From Chitinophagaceae bacterium (GTDB taxonomy: Bacteria > Bacteroidota > Bacteroidia > Chitinophagales > Chitinophagaceae), in the NCBI GenBank assembly GCA_947442905.1, contig CANEWV010000135.1, positions 1 to 5,484 on the forward strand: a stretch of DNA of 5,484 nt. The letters are read 5' to 3'. Under the pieces are notes generated by a model that was not told where the DNA came from, searched no databases, and saw nothing but the letters and a program-made list of their open reading frames with translations. Within the stretch, counting starts at the first letter, position 1. Every line of letters begins with the position of its first letter. A program made the translations under genes and the position numbers. Positions 1 through 5,484 of this stretch are shown here, one piece after another.

Positions 1-1395
1 AAAATGTACAGTTTTTTAGAAGATACTGGCATCAAATTTCAAATATTAATTCATGAGCATCCAGTTTGGGTAAAGGCCTATTACCTCAACCCAGAAACAT
101 TTAAAAGTGCACCGCTCTTTTTATTAAGCACCGACTTACCTGAAAACGATTATATCTCTCAAACCATCTCACACCGCCTCTATGATGCCAACGTAGCCAC
201 TAAAGTGGCGCAGTTTATTTTACTGGGTGTGGGTGGAGCTAAATTAATTGATGAGCTAGGTTTCAATCCTGACGTGTATCACTTAAATGAAGCACATGGT
301 ATTTCTTCTGCCTTTTATTTACTCAATAAATATAAGAGTGTAGAAAAAGTAAGAGAGAAACTCGTATTTACAACCCATACCCCCGAAGAAGCAGGCAACG
401 AAAAACATGACATGTACCTATGTCATAAAATGAGTTATTTCTGCGGCCTTAGTATTGATGAAGTGCGCAAATTAACGGGCATTACCGACGATTTATTCAA
501 TCACTCTTTGGCTGCATTAAAATTTGCAAGAAAAGCAAATGGTGTGTCTGCATTACATGGTCACGTGAGTAGAGAAATGTGGAAACACCATGAAGGCATT
601 TGCCCTATCATCTCCATCACCAATGCACAAAACTGGCAATACTGGGCCGACAAGCAGCTCTATAAAGCCATGGACGCCAATGATGATTTTACTTTTGACG
701 ACCGCAAAAAACACCTCAAAAAAAGAGCGTTTGAAATTGTAGCCGATCAAACCGGTAAAAAGTTTGACCCAAATGTATTAACCATTGTTTGGGCAAGAAG
801 GTTTGCAGGATACAAACGTGCTAGCATGCTCACTTATGACATGGAGCGTTTTGAAAAATTATTATCAAATAGCAAATACCCCATTCAAATTATTTGGGCG
901 GGTAAACCTTACCCTGTAGATTACCCAGCTATTTCAGAATTCAATGACCTCGTTCAAATTAGCAAGAACTATAAAAATGTTGCGGTCTTAATTGGCCACG
1001 AATTAGCCTTAAGCAAACGCATCAAACAAGCTTCAGATATTTGGCTTAACAATCCGCGCGTTCCACGCGAAGCCTCAGGTACCAGTGGCATGACAGCTGC
1101 TATGAATGGCGCGGTTAACTTTTCTACAGATGATGGCTGGATTCCAGAATTTATGAACCATGGTAACAATGGTTTTGTGGTTCCTAAAGCCGACTATGCA
1201 AACATGCATGTTCATGAGCAAGACGAGTACGACCTTAACAAACTATACGAAATACTAGAGGAGCAAATTGTTCCTATGTACTACGACAATTACGACACTT
1301 GGCGCCAAGTGATTCAAAATGGCATGCGTGACGTTCAAGTACAGTTTGATTCCAACCGTATGGCCAAAGAGTACTACGAACTCATGTACAAATAG
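1..1395 (+). CDS. glgP: Glycogen/alpha-glucan phosphorylase, short GT35 form (5' end outside window)
   Basis: This enzyme family releases glucose-1-phosphate from the non-reducing ends of glycogen or maltodextrin in the cytoplasm. The reading frame is open to base 1. The first Met (base 4) falls inside a conserved stretch (MYSFLEDTGIKF, preceded by Lys), so roughly 85-95 N-terminal residues are probably missing; 463 residues are visible. Counting from that Met, family blocks are HLNEAHG (93-99), TTHTPEEAGN (123-132), VSALHGHVSR (181-190), ARRFAGYKR (264-272; Arg266 and Lys271 match the phosphate-contacting Arg569/Lys574 of muscle phosphorylase) and EASGTSGM (356-363). The residue after this last block, Thr364, is where classical phosphorylases have the PLP-bearing Lys. 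The segment usually written TNGVH in short-form relatives reads TNAQN (206-210). Family membership is solid. PLP dependence and phosphorolytic activity are less certain because of these changes. The gene ends with TAG, 45 bp before ubiX. Confidence 0.88.
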   Translation, partial: KMYSFLEDTGIKFQILIHEHPVWVKAYYLNPETFKSAPLFLLSTDLPENDYISQTISHRLYDANVATKVAQFILLGVGGAKLIDELGFNPDVYHLNEAHGISSAFYLLNKYKSVEKVREKLVFTTHTPEEAGNEKHDMYLCHKMSYFCGLSIDEVRKLTGITDDLFNHSLAALKFARKANGVSALHGHVSREMWKHHEGICPIISITNAQNWQYWADKQLYKAMDANDDFTFDDRKKHLKKRAFEIVADQTGKKFDPNVLTIVWARRFAGYKRASMLTYDMERFEKLLSNSKYPIQIIWAGKPYPVDYPAISEFNDLVQISKNYKNVAVLIGHELALSKRIKQASDIWLNNPRVPREASGTSGMTAAMNGAVNFSTDDGWIPEFMNHGNNGFVVPKADYANMHVHEQDEYDLNKLYEILEEQIVPMYYDNYDTWRQVIQNGMRDVQVQFDSNRMAKEYYELMYK

Positions 1396-1412
1396 TTTTA
1401 ACTTTTTAGGCC

Positions 1413-1420
1413 TACTTTTG
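1413..1420 (+). promoter_or_regulatory. Candidate -7 element for ubiX (TACTTTTG)
   Basis: TACTTTTG fits the Bacteroidota -7 consensus TAnnTTTG exactly and lies 20 bp before the ubiX ATG. This would place the transcript start near 1426 with a leader of about 15 nt. No TTG is found at the usual 17-23 bp upstream distance, so this is a half-promoter at best. ubiX may instead be read through from glgP. Confidence 0.3.
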
Positions 1421-1434
1421 TTATTGTACAAAAG
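1415..1434 (+). repeat. Perfect 7-bp inverted repeat between glgP and ubiX
   Basis: CTTTTGT (1415-1421) and ACAAAAG (1428-1434) are perfect reverse complements around a 6-nt loop. The right arm ends 6 nt before the ubiX ATG, and the left arm overlaps the candidate -7 element. The stem is AT-rich and no T-run follows it, so it does not look like an intrinsic terminator. It could be a small operator or a weak leader hairpin, or chance in AT-rich DNA. Confidence 0.4.
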
Positions 1435-1440
1435 ATACCC

Positions 1441-2001
1441 ATGCAACACAAAATTGTCATTGCAATTACTGGAGCCAGCGGTTCTATTTATGCCAAAGTT
1501 TTATTGGATAAATTAGCAGGCTTAAACACCCAAATTGCACAGGTGGGTATTGTCATGAGCAAAAACGCCAAAGAAGTATGGGAAACCGAGCTAGGCAATA
1601 CCGATTTTAACAACTACCCTTTTAATTACTACGAAAAGTTTGACTTTAATGCCCCATTTGCCTCTGGATCCGCGGGATATAACACCATGATTGTGGCACC
1701 CTGCAGTATGGGTACCCTTGGCCGCGTAGCAGCTGGTATTAGCGATGATTTAATTACCCGCGCCGCAGATGTGGTGTTAAAAGAAAGAAGAAAGCTTATT
1801 TTAATGGTGCGCGAAACACCATATAATCTGATCCATATCAAAAACATGGAAACGGTAACACTAGCAGGCGGCATTATTTGCCCAGCCACACCATCGTTTT
1901 ACAGTAGACCAACCACCATTGAGCAGGCAGCTGCTACCGTGGTAGACCGTGTTATTGATTTAGCTGGACTAAAACAAGATAGTTATAGATGGGGCGAATA
2001 A
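1441..2001 (+). CDS. ubiX: Flavin prenyltransferase UbiX
   Basis: UbiX joins a dimethylallyl group to FMN, making the prenylated FMN cofactor used by UbiD-type decarboxylases. It is a soluble flavoprotein that typically forms a dodecamer. The 186-residue length is normal for the family. Visible signatures are the N-terminal nucleotide-binding turn ITGASGS (9-15), FASGSAGYNTMIVAPCSMGT (73-92), the long block GISDDLITRAADVVLKERR (99-117), VRETP (123-127) and the C-terminal pair Tyr154/Arg170. That pair has the same 16-residue spacing as the phosphate-binding Tyr169/Arg185 of the Pseudomonas enzyme. The ATG at 1441 sits directly before the first beta-strand, so it is the natural start; there is no clear Shine-Dalgarno sequence. 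No ubiD or menaquinone gene lies in the window, so the client decarboxylase is unknown. In Bacteroidota it could be a UbiD homologue of menaquinone synthesis, but that is inference. The gene converges on clpC with a 21-bp gap that shows no terminator hairpin. Confidence 0.93.
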   Translation: MQHKIVIAITGASGSIYAKVLLDKLAGLNTQIAQVGIVMSKNAKEVWETELGNTDFNNYPFNYYEKFDFNAPFASGSAGYNTMIVAPCSMGTLGRVAAGISDDLITRAADVVLKERRKLILMVRETPYNLIHIKNMETVTLAGGIICPATPSFYSRPTTIEQAAATVVDRVIDLAGLKQDSYRWGE

Positions 2002-2022
2002 CTCCAAATAATTTTTAATTTC

Positions 2023-4578
2023 CTACTCTTCTATTTTAGCGCTTTCGTCTTCAGTTACTTTTTTACTAAAAGTGAACACAATTTTTCCTGCCTCTTTATC
2101 CAAGTCAGCTATCAATGTATCACCTGCAGTAATGGTAAAGTTTAAAATTTCTTCGGCTAGAGGATCTTCCAAATATTTTTGAATGGCTCTGTGTAGTGGT
2201 CTTGCACCATACTGCACATCATATCCTTTATCTGCAATAAAATCTTTGGCTGCTTCTGTTAGCTCTAAACTAAATCCTAAATTTTGCAAACGCTTTTCTA
2301 CACTATTCATCAAAATATCAATGATATTAAAGATGTTCTCTTTGGTTAAAGAATTAAACACCACCACATCATCAATACGGTTTAAAAATTCAGGCGAAAA
2401 AGTACGCTTCAATGCTTTTTCAATAACTGCTTTGTTGTTTTCTTCTGCATTTTGAATGCGTGTTGCCGTTGCAAAACCAACACCATCACCAAACTCTTTT
2501 AATTGGCGAACACCAATATTTGAAGTCATAATGATGAGCGTATTTTTGAAATCAATTTTACGACCAAGGCCATCTGTTAATTGACCATCATCGAGTACCT
2601 GCAATAAAATATTGTAAATATCTGGATGCGCTTTTTCAATTTCGTCTAATAAGATTACACAGTATGGTTTACGTCTTACTTTTTCTGTTAACTGTCCGCC
2701 CTCTTCATAACCTACATAACCCGGAGGGGCACCAATTAAACGGCTCACCGTAAATTTTTCCATGTATTCACTCATATCAATACGAATGAGCGCATCATCA
2801 GATTCAAACATATTGCGCGCAAGTGCGCGCGCTAATTCTGTTTTACCAACACCCGTAGGACCTAGAAATATAAAGGTACCAATTGGTTTTTTAGGATCTT
2901 TTAAGCCTACTCTATTGCGTTGAATGGCTTTCACCACTTTTAAAATGGCTTCATCTTGACCCACAACCATGCCCTTCATTTCTTCGTTCATGCGGCGTAG
3001 CTTGTCTGTTTCTGCTTGCACCATACGCTTAACAGGAATACCTGTCATCATACTCACTACTTCGGCAATATTTTCTTCAGAAATTGGATAACGCTTGTGC
3101 TTGCTCTCTTCTTCCCAAGCAGATTTTGCTTGCTCCAACGATTCGCCTAATTTTTTTTCTGTGTCTCTGAGTGCAGCTGCTTCTTCGAAACGCTGACTTT
3201 TTACCACTTTATTTTTTTCGTTTTTAACGGCTTCGATTTCTTTTTCAAGTTCTACTATCGTTTCTGGCACATTGATATTTTTTAAGTGCACCCTAGCACC
3301 TACTTCATCTAGTACATCAATGGCTTTGTCCGGAAGTAAACGGTCCGTCATATAACGGTCACTTAATTTTACACAAGCTTCAATAGCATCATCGCCATAA
3401 GTAACGTTATGAAAATCTTCGTATTTAGATTTGATATTGTTTAAAATAACAATGGTATCATCTACACTTGGTGGTTCAATCAATACTTTTTGGAAACGTC
3501 TATCCAGTGCACCATCTTTTTCGATATGCATACGGTATTCATCAAGTGTAGAAGCGCCAATACATTGGAGCTCTCCTCTTGCGAGCGCAGGTTTTACAAT
3601 GTTAGATGCATCCAGTGACCCACTCGCACCACCAGCACCAACAATGGTATGTATTTCGTCGATAAATAAAATAACGTCTCTATTTTTTTCAAGCTCATTC
3701 ATGATGGCTTTCATACGCTCTTCAAACTGACCACGGTATTTAGTACCCGCTACAAGTGCTGCTAGGTCTAATGAAACAACACGTTTATCAAATAAAACAC
3801 GGCTTACTTTGCGCTGCACAATGCGAAGCGCTAGACCTTCTACAATCGCTGTTTTACCCACACCTGGCTCACCAATTAAAATAGGATTGTTCTTTTTTCT
3901 ACGACTTAATATTTGGCTCACGCGCTCAATTTCTGCCTCACGACCTACAATAGGATCTAAATTTCCTACTTCTGCTAATTTGGTAATGTCTCTACCAAAA
4001 TTATCTAGTACCGGTGTTTTACTTTTTGCCCCAGCCGGAGATTTTGCAGCTTTGGGCTGACTAAATCCGCCGCCTCTTTTTTCTTCATCAAAATCATCGT
4101 CGTTGTCATTATCTTCTGGAAACTCGTTTAGAGGGCTTGAACTTCCCACCATGCCAAGCTCGGTTCTAAAGAGGTCGTAATCAATATCAAATTGACCCAG
4201 TATTTGCGTGGCAATATTTTCTTTGTTTTTTAAAATACTTAACATGAGGTGCTCCGTTTCTACCAGTGGGCTTTTAAGGGCCTTGGCTTCTAATACAGTA
4301 ACACGAATTACTTTTTCGGCCTGTTTGGTTAGGGGCAAACTATTGATGTTGGCAATGTTTTTACCCGTCTTATCCTTTACGGCTAGCTCAATCTCTTTGC
4401 GAAGCTCATACAGGTCTACATTAAGCTGTTTTAGCACCTTAATGGCCGTATTTTCTTCATCCCTTATTAGACCTAGGAGTAAATGCTCCGTGCCAATAAA
4501 GTCGTTCCCTAGCCTTAACGCTTCTTCCCTACTGTAGGAAATGATTTCTTTTACTTGTGCCGAAAAATTATTATCCAT
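2023..4578 (-). CDS. clpC: ClpC, AAA+ unfoldase subunit of the Clp protease
   Basis: ClpC unfolds proteins with ATP and feeds them to the ClpP peptidase in the cytoplasm. Numbered from the chosen ATG (851 residues), it has two Clp-N repeats (about 3-145), a very acidic then Gly/Ala/Lys-rich linker (about 152-190), ring D1 with Walker A GEPGVGKT (236-243), pore-loop KYRG (280-283), Walker B LFIDE (304-308) and LDRRF (358-362). A coiled-coil middle domain (about 439-488) contains a UVR-like segment, QRFEEAAALRD. Ring D2 has Walker A GPTGVGKT (573-580), pore-loop GYVGYEEGG (620-628), Walker B ILLDE (642-646), TSN sensor (685-687), the VGF tripeptide (700-702) expected to dock ClpP, and GARPL sensor 2 (791-795). 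The short middle domain and the VGF loop favour ClpC over ClpB; the two full rings exclude ClpX. The frame extends two codons upstream to a TTG at 4584, but the ATG at 4578 gives the usual MDNNFS start. No ctsR, mcsA or mcsB is adjacent. All catalytic motifs are intact. Confidence 0.96.
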   Translation of the reverse strand: MDNNFSAQVKEIISYSREEALRLGNDFIGTEHLLLGLIRDEENTAIKVLKQLNVDLYELRKEIELAVKDKTGKNIANINSLPLTKQAEKVIRVTVLEAKALKSPLVETEHLMLSILKNKENIATQILGQFDIDYDLFRTELGMVGSSSPLNEFPEDNDNDDDFDEEKRGGGFSQPKAAKSPAGAKSKTPVLDNFGRDITKLAEVGNLDPIVGREAEIERVSQILSRRKKNNPILIGEPGVGKTAIVEGLALRIVQRKVSRVLFDKRVVSLDLAALVAGTKYRGQFEERMKAIMNELEKNRDVILFIDEIHTIVGAGGASGSLDASNIVKPALARGELQCIGASTLDEYRMHIEKDGALDRRFQKVLIEPPSVDDTIVILNNIKSKYEDFHNVTYGDDAIEACVKLSDRYMTDRLLPDKAIDVLDEVGARVHLKNINVPETIVELEKEIEAVKNEKNKVVKSQRFEEAAALRDTEKKLGESLEQAKSAWEEESKHKRYPISEENIAEVVSMMTGIPVKRMVQAETDKLRRMNEEMKGMVVGQDEAILKVVKAIQRNRVGLKDPKKPIGTFIFLGPTGVGKTELARALARNMFESDDALIRIDMSEYMEKFTVSRLIGAPPGYVGYEEGGQLTEKVRRKPYCVILLDEIEKAHPDIYNILLQVLDDGQLTDGLGRKIDFKNTLIIMTSNIGVRQLKEFGDGVGFATATRIQNAEENNKAVIEKALKRTFSPEFLNRIDDVVVFNSLTKENIFNIIDILMNSVEKRLQNLGFSLELTEAAKDFIADKGYDVQYGARPLHRAIQKYLEDPLAEEILNFTITAGDTLIADLDKEAGKIVFTFSKKVTEDESAKIEE

Positions 4579-4587
4579 AACCAAAAA

Positions 4588-4619
4588 TTGGATTTATACA
4601 ATTATAACGAATATTTTTG
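4588..4619 (+). promoter_or_regulatory. Bacteroidota-type promoter for the STAS gene
   Basis: A -33 element TTG (4588-4590) and a -7 element TATTTTTG (4612-4619, exact match to TAnnTTTG) are separated by 21 bp, within the known spacing of Bacteroides/Flavobacterium sigma-A promoters. Transcription would begin near 4624-4626, inside the left arm of the nested inverted repeat, giving a leader of about 45 nt before the ATG at 4670. This is the strongest promoter match noticed in the window. Confidence 0.6.
4599..4606 (-). promoter_or_regulatory. Possible -7 element for clpC (TATAATTG)
   Basis: On the minus strand this reads TATAATTG, one mismatch from TAnnTTTG, about 20 bp before the clpC ATG. 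It would give a leader of roughly 14 nt. No good -33 TTG is seen upstream. If used, the clpC promoter overlaps the STAS promoter face to face, and the nested dyad lies about 35-70 bp upstream of its start site. Confidence 0.25.
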
Positions 4620-4620
4620 A

Positions 4621-4660
4621 GTGAAGTTGTGTGTGGATTATCCACATTTACTAACTTCAC
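4621..4660. repeat. Nested inverted repeat in the clpC/STAS divergent region
   Basis: Outer arms GTGAAGTT (4621-4628) and AACTTCAC (4653-4660) are perfect 8-bp reverse complements. Inside them TGTGGAT (4632-4638) and ATCCACA (4640-4646) form a second perfect 7-bp dyad around one base. The two dyads share almost the same centre (4640.5 and 4639). As RNA, the plus strand could fold into an outer 8-bp stem, an asymmetric internal loop and an inner 5-bp stem with a 5-nt loop. As DNA, it could be a double operator or cruciform. It is not CIRCE (TTAGCACTC-N9-GAGTGCTAA), and no T-run follows, so it is not an intrinsic terminator. Confidence 0.75.
4638..4646 (+). promoter_or_regulatory. Perfect DnaA-box 9-mer (TTATCCACA)
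   Basis: TTATCCACA equals the strong DnaA box consensus TTATNCACA. The overlapping inverted copy on the other strand (4640 down to 4632) reads TAATCCACA, one mismatch away. A further 8-of-9 match, TTATCCATA, lies at 4571-4579 over the clpC start codon in the same orientation. Binding by DnaA is inferred from sequence only. Confidence 0.5.
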
Positions 4661-4669
4661 ACATATCCT

Positions 4670-5071
4670 ATGGAACTCAAAATTGATACCAAAGAAAAAT
4701 ACCAGCTTTTAACCCCTGCTGGAGCCACAATTACTGCCATTATAGCAGCAGAAATTGTAACTGTTTGCAATAAATGTCTAGAATCACCATTAAAAAATAT
4801 GGTGCTCAATATAGAAAATGTTGAAGAAATAGCGCCCGATGCTTGTCAAACATTAACAGATTTACAACAGGCTTTTTATGATAAAAGCGCCTCATTTGTC
4901 ATGTGTTGCCTCTCCTCAAAACTTGAAACTGCTTTTGATGAATTAGGACTATTAGAAGTGCTCAACCTAACACCCACGCTAAGTGAAGCTTCCGATATTG
5001 TAATGATGGAAGAAATTGAGCGTGAATTATTAGACAGTGACGATTTTGAATTTGATAAAGAATCAGCATAA
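4670..5071 (+). CDS. Small STAS-domain protein (anti-sigma-factor-antagonist-like), degenerate
   Basis: This 133-residue soluble protein has no signal peptide or membrane segment. Its pattern fits a STAS fold: strand MVLNIENVEEI (44-54), the loop that normally carries the phosphorylatable Ser, helix ACQTLTDLQQAFYD (58-71), strand SFVMCC (75-80), then the helix LETAFDELGLLEVL (85-98), which resembles the end of SpoIIAA-type proteins. The C-terminus adds an acidic tail (about 112-133, EEIERELLDSDDFEF). In family members this domain binds anti-sigma kinases or other partners and is switched by Ser phosphorylation. Here a gapless alignment of DSSG to APDA (55-58) puts Asp57 at the Ser position. 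Five cysteines, including Cys33-x-x-Cys36 and Cys79-Cys80, are unusual for so short a cytosolic protein. No kinase, phosphatase or sigma-factor gene adjoins. The gene is divergent from clpC. The STAS call rests on pattern, so partner and role are unknown. Confidence 0.7.
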   Translation: MELKIDTKEKYQLLTPAGATITAIIAAEIVTVCNKCLESPLKNMVLNIENVEEIAPDACQTLTDLQQAFYDKSASFVMCCLSSKLETAFDELGLLEVLNLTPTLSEASDIVMMEEIERELLDSDDFEFDKESA

Positions 5072-5079
5072 GCGATTAC

Positions 5080-5484
5080 TTATTGAATAATTTTTTCAAT
5101 TCGAGTAAGCTTACCTGCTGCATTCATACCTTCTACTACAATTCTAAATTTTGTTGTTACATCGTTGTTGAAAAAATCCAGTTTAACCAGTTTAGTTTTC
5201 TTGTCTGTTAATACATACGGATTCCAATAAAGCGTGGTGCGCACATCAGGTACTTTAGTTGGCGCTGCCGTATAATTTGGACTATAAAATTCTTTGTAAT
5301 TGGTATACCCAGTTAAAATGGCGTTACTCAATCCTTTTAAACTTTCATTTTTTAGATCGGCAGGTTTTTTAGTATAAATAGCGATGGCGCCTGACGGTCC
5401 AGAACCAGAAGATCCCATAAATGGCGGACGAAAAACTTTGATGTACGCAATATCACTCATTTGAATGCCCATGGTTTGCTCGGC
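5080..5484 (-). CDS. C-terminal part of a protein with a TonB-plug-like motif (5' end outside window)
   Basis: The frame is open to the right edge: four codons (A-E-Q-T) precede the first visible Met at 5472, so that Met need not be the start. Numbered from it, residues 5-36 read like the end of a TonB-receptor plug domain: MSDIAYIKVFRPP, a Gly/Ser-rich turn (20-28), then GAIAIYTKKP (28-37), matching the usual plug ending of the type 'GAI.I.TKK'. After this come only about 94 residues, with the segment TTLYWNPYVLTD (79-90) and alternating hydrophobic strands to the end (KLVKLDFF, KFRIVVEGM, KLTRIEKII), suggesting an Ig-like beta-sandwich. A transport receptor would continue for 500 or more residues of beta-barrel, so this is not an ordinary TonB-dependent receptor. 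It fits large Bacteroidota envelope proteins that end in a plug-like domain, as far as I recall them. Localisation cannot be judged without the N-terminus. The TAA lies 8 bp from the convergent STAS gene stop. Confidence 0.72.
   Translation of the reverse strand, partial: AEQTMGIQMSDIAYIKVFRPPFMGSSGSGPSGAIAIYTKKPADLKNESLKGLSNAILTGYTNYKEFYSPNYTAAPTKVPDVRTTLYWNPYVLTDKKTKLVKLDFFNNDVTTKFRIVVEGMNAAGKLTRIEKIIQ

Noticed and set aside
1385..1432. Direct repeat TGTACAAA 40 bp apart (1385-1392 and 1425-1432)
   Set aside because: It is only 8 bp and one copy lies in the last glgP codons. Chance is sufficient.
1319..1516. Open frame of 65 codons spanning the glgP/ubiX junction on the plus strand
   Set aside because: It overlaps the ends of two clear genes in another frame, and its product shows no recognisable family pattern.
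1629..1889. Minus-strand open frame opposite ubiX
   Set aside because: It lies wholly inside a well-conserved gene and has no protein-family features.
2002..2022. Possible bidirectional terminator between ubiX and clpC
   Set aside because: The gap is AT-rich but has no convincing stem, and no hairpin plus T-run is seen in either direction.
2814..2832. GCGCGC-rich repeat on an AT-rich background
   Set aside because: It encodes the duplicated Leu-Ala-Arg of the D2 Walker A helix (ELARALAR) in ClpC. Codon choice explains it.
2183..4537. Several plus-strand open frames of 83-109 codons opposite clpC
   Set aside because: They are antisense to a fully intact ClpC coding sequence, and their Ser-rich, low-quality products look like by-products of its codon use.
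4579..4584. TTG start of clpC at 4584, two codons upstream
   Set aside because: It only adds M-V before an ATG that gives the usual MDNNFS start of the family. No ribosome-binding site favours the TTG.
4571..4660. Complete replication origin
   Set aside because: There is one perfect and two imperfect DnaA boxes in about 90 bp, with no dense box cluster and no dnaA, dnaN or parAB genes visible. A lone regulatory box is the simpler reading.
5082..5100. Inverted repeat ATTGAA/TTCAAT at the convergent end of the STAS and plug genes
   Set aside because: The stem is six AT-rich pairs inside coding sequence, with the T-run in the loop rather than after it. It does not meet terminator form.

Overview
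The window looks like chromosomal DNA of a low-GC member of the Bacteroidota, possibly a Chitinophagales-type bacterium. The reasons are the short-form alpha-glucan phosphorylase, a perfect Bacteroidota -7 promoter element (TAnnTTTG) with a -33 TTG in front of one gene, start codons with no visible Shine-Dalgarno sequence, and a TonB-plug-like fragment at the right edge. The phylum is an inference from these traits. The finer placement is a guess.

Layout, left to right. Bases 1-1395 (+) are the 3' part of a glycogen/alpha-glucan phosphorylase gene (glgP) cut by the window start. Then, 45 bp downstream on the same strand, comes ubiX (1441-2001, +), a flavin prenyltransferase. A convergent 21-bp gap separates it from clpC (2023-4578, -), a full-length two-ring AAA+ unfoldase with a ClpP-docking loop. 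A 91-bp divergent intergenic region (4579-4669) follows. It holds the best regulatory signals of the window: a promoter for the rightward gene, a nested inverted repeat, and a perfect DnaA-box 9-mer (TTATCCACA) at the centre of that repeat. The rightward gene (4670-5071, +) encodes a small degenerate STAS-domain protein. It converges, with 8 bp between, on the 3' end of a leftward gene (5080-5484, -) whose 5' part lies outside the window. That gene encodes the C-terminus of a protein with a TonB-plug-like motif but no beta-barrel after it.

The genes do not form one pathway: storage-polysaccharide breakdown, cofactor (prenyl-FMN) synthesis, protein quality control, a probable partner-switch regulator, and a surface or envelope protein. 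The only pair with a sequence argument for joint control is clpC and the STAS gene, which share the 91-bp divergent region.

Most worth a second look: (1) the phosphorylase keeps its phosphate-site residues but has Thr where the PLP Schiff-base Lys sits in classical phosphorylases; (2) the DnaA box inside a nested dyad between clpC and the STAS gene; (3) the STAS protein has Asp where the phosphorylatable Ser is expected; (4) the plug-like motif lies only about 130 residues from a C-terminus. I see no RNA genes, CRISPR array, insertion sequence or phage gene. All gaps between genes are under 100 bp.
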